This document shows positions 28,767 to 29,523 of a stretch of DNA of 29,523 nucleotides, piece after piece (position 1 is the stretch's first letter; every line of letters starts with the position of its first letter). The stretch covers positions 1 through 29,523 of the forward strand of contig NZ_JAHHTD010000015.1 in the NCBI RefSeq assembly GCF_020024835.1, given 5' to 3'. The notes below the pieces were generated by a model. That model had not been told where the DNA came from. It searched no databases and saw only the letters and a list, made by a program, of their open reading frames with translations. Origin of the DNA: Campylobacter sp. GTDB lineage: Bacteria; Campylobacterota; Campylobacteria; Campylobacterales; Campylobacteraceae. The translations under genes and the position numbers were made by a program.

Positions 28767-29394
28767 AGATTTTAGAAAACTCTCCAACTACCACTCCAAC
28801 TAATAAAAAATCTCCATTTTTATAAAATATGTCTTTATATAAAGTGTTTAAAGAGTGTAAAATTACTCCATTATTTTGTTTTAAAACTTGTTTGATAAAA
28901 AGTCCATCTTTAGTATTAATTACACAAATACTTTTGTTTTTAAAAGTTTTATTTCTATCTATTATGCAAATACTTTTATCTTTGATAATTGGCTCCATAC
29001 TCTCACCATAGCAAGTAATAAGCTCACAATCTTTTGTTTTAAAAAAATCTAATATCTTTTGATCTATTAATATGTTTTCAAAGTCTAAAATATCATTAAT
29101 ACCACCTCCACCTAAGCTAGCATTAGTTTTATATAGTTTTAAAATTTTATATTTGTATTCACATTCTAATTGATCTTTTGGAGAGCTTCCATAAAAGAAG
29201 TAATTAATACTAATATTTCTTTTTTCTAAGAAGTTTAAAATGTGTGCATAGGGAATGGAGTTTCTAAATTTCATAGAATTAAAAGTGTCTGGGTGGATAC
29301 CTAATTCTTTAGCTATATCTTTTGTTTTTAATTCACGCTTACCTTCACTTGCAAGTATATCTTTTAACTTCTCAATTACTTCTTGCATTTGCAT
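28765..29394 (-). CDS. CI-like phage repressor with S24 peptidase domain
   Basis: 209 aa; ATG 29394 follows AAAGGA. Residues 5-65 are a CI-type helix-turn-helix (ELKTKDIAKELGIHPDTFNSMKFRNSIPYAHILNFLEKRNISINYFFYG). Residues 120-209 are a LexA/CI S24 domain with the Ser132 (CYGESMEP) and Lys168 (GLFIKQV) dyad, so it could self-cleave upon DNA damage. The linker ASLGGGG (92-98) is the likely cleavage region. It should keep lysogeny and control the right-end promoter region. It heads an operon of small genes. Confidence 0.9.
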   Translation of the reverse strand: MQMQEVIEKLKDILASEGKRELKTKDIAKELGIHPDTFNSMKFRNSIPYAHILNFLEKRNISINYFFYGSSPKDQLECEYKYKILKLYKTNASLGGGGINDILDFENILIDQKILDFFKTKDCELITCYGESMEPIIKDKSICIIDRNKTFKNKSICVINTKDGLFIKQVLKQNNGVILHSLNTLYKDIFYKNGDFLLVGVVVGEFSKI

Positions 29395-29523
29395 ATTAAA
29401 TCCTTTTATTTTAGTTTAAAAGAATTTAACAAAAAATTACAAAAAGCAATGAAAAGATTTTATTTTGAAAGCTATAAATTATTCTATTAGTAGCTTTCTT
29501 AATACACTATTTTTTGAATTTAT
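29395..29523. promoter_or_regulatory. Repressor promoter/operator region at the right edge
   Basis: No gene is seen to the window end. GAAAGCTA (29467-29474) and TAGCTTTC (29491-29498) form a perfect 8-bp inverted repeat 16 nt apart, fitting an operator half-site pair. A -10 candidate for the repressor lies near 29414-29420 on the minus strand (AT-rich, uncertain). The prophage end or a divergent early promoter could follow. Confidence 0.45.

Noticed and set aside
1..29523. CRISPR array, insertion sequence or transposase
   Set aside because: No regularly spaced repeats and no transposase-like protein occur in the window; the phage's own transposase would be outside it.
29395..29523. Prophage end or attachment site
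   Set aside because: Mu-like ends need the flanking duplication and terminal sequence to be recognised; the window stops before either can be shown.

Overview
The window is most of a Mu-like transposable prophage from an AT-rich epsilonproteobacterium, almost certainly Campylobacter. The evidence is the low G+C, the purine-rich AAGGA ribosome binding sites, the tight gene overlaps, and the gene set: an exported Dns nuclease, an orphan Dam, GemA, Mor, a Mu-type head and a P2-type contractile tail. This set matches the Campylobacter Mu-like prophages known as CMLP1/CJIE1. That identification comes from recognising protein families, not from a search. Transposase and MuB genes are not here and would be expected left of base 1; neither prophage end is visible.

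Layout. (1) 1-2214, plus strand: the end of the early operon, with small unknown genes, a PD-(D/E)XK nuclease-like gene, gemA and one frameshifted gene. (2) 2206-4392: dns on the minus strand with its own promoter, a Mor-family activator, and an overlapping pair of unknown accessory genes. (3) 4370-14117, minus strand: a late operon. Read from 14117 leftwards it encodes gp37-like protein, the I-like protease with an internal Z-like scaffold start, a decoration-like protein, major capsid, gp36-like protein, small and large terminase, portal, the F-like head protein with a C-terminal nuclease-like domain, then P2-type tail U, X and D. (4) 14267-26860, plus strand: the other late operon, with endolysin, Rz/Rz1-like spanins, baseplate V/W/J, tail I, fibre H and accessory fibre genes, a holin-like protein, a second collagen-like fibre, sheath, tube, the E/E' chaperone pair made by -1 frameshifting, tape measure and a G-like completion protein. 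(5) 26995-27807: Dam methylase. (6) 27846-29394, minus strand: the immunity operon, with a CI-like S24 repressor, three small ORFs and an ankyrin protein, closed by an 18-bp bidirectional hairpin.

How it works together. The repressor at the right end keeps lysogeny. The Mor-like protein probably switches on the two divergent late operons from the 14118-14266 region. The head module is Mu-like and the tail module P2-like, and the head genes split the tail genes into two blocks on opposite strands. Dns, Dam, the ankyrin protein, the 3369-4392 pair and the inverted membrane gene at 23841-24146 look like cargo that benefits lysogen or phage.

Most interesting non-gene signals: a leader element of about 60 nt present three times, each copy ending at a gene start and containing a hairpin with a compensatory base-pair change; two of the three downstream genes carry a six-base homopolymer frameshift. 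There is a 95-nt structured insertion between J and I that keeps the ATGA couplings and encodes a 32-residue micro-ORF. There is also a ~100-nt structured element closed by an 8-bp stem with a T-loop-like arm at 5941-6044, and a textbook -1 frameshift signal in the tail chaperone gene.
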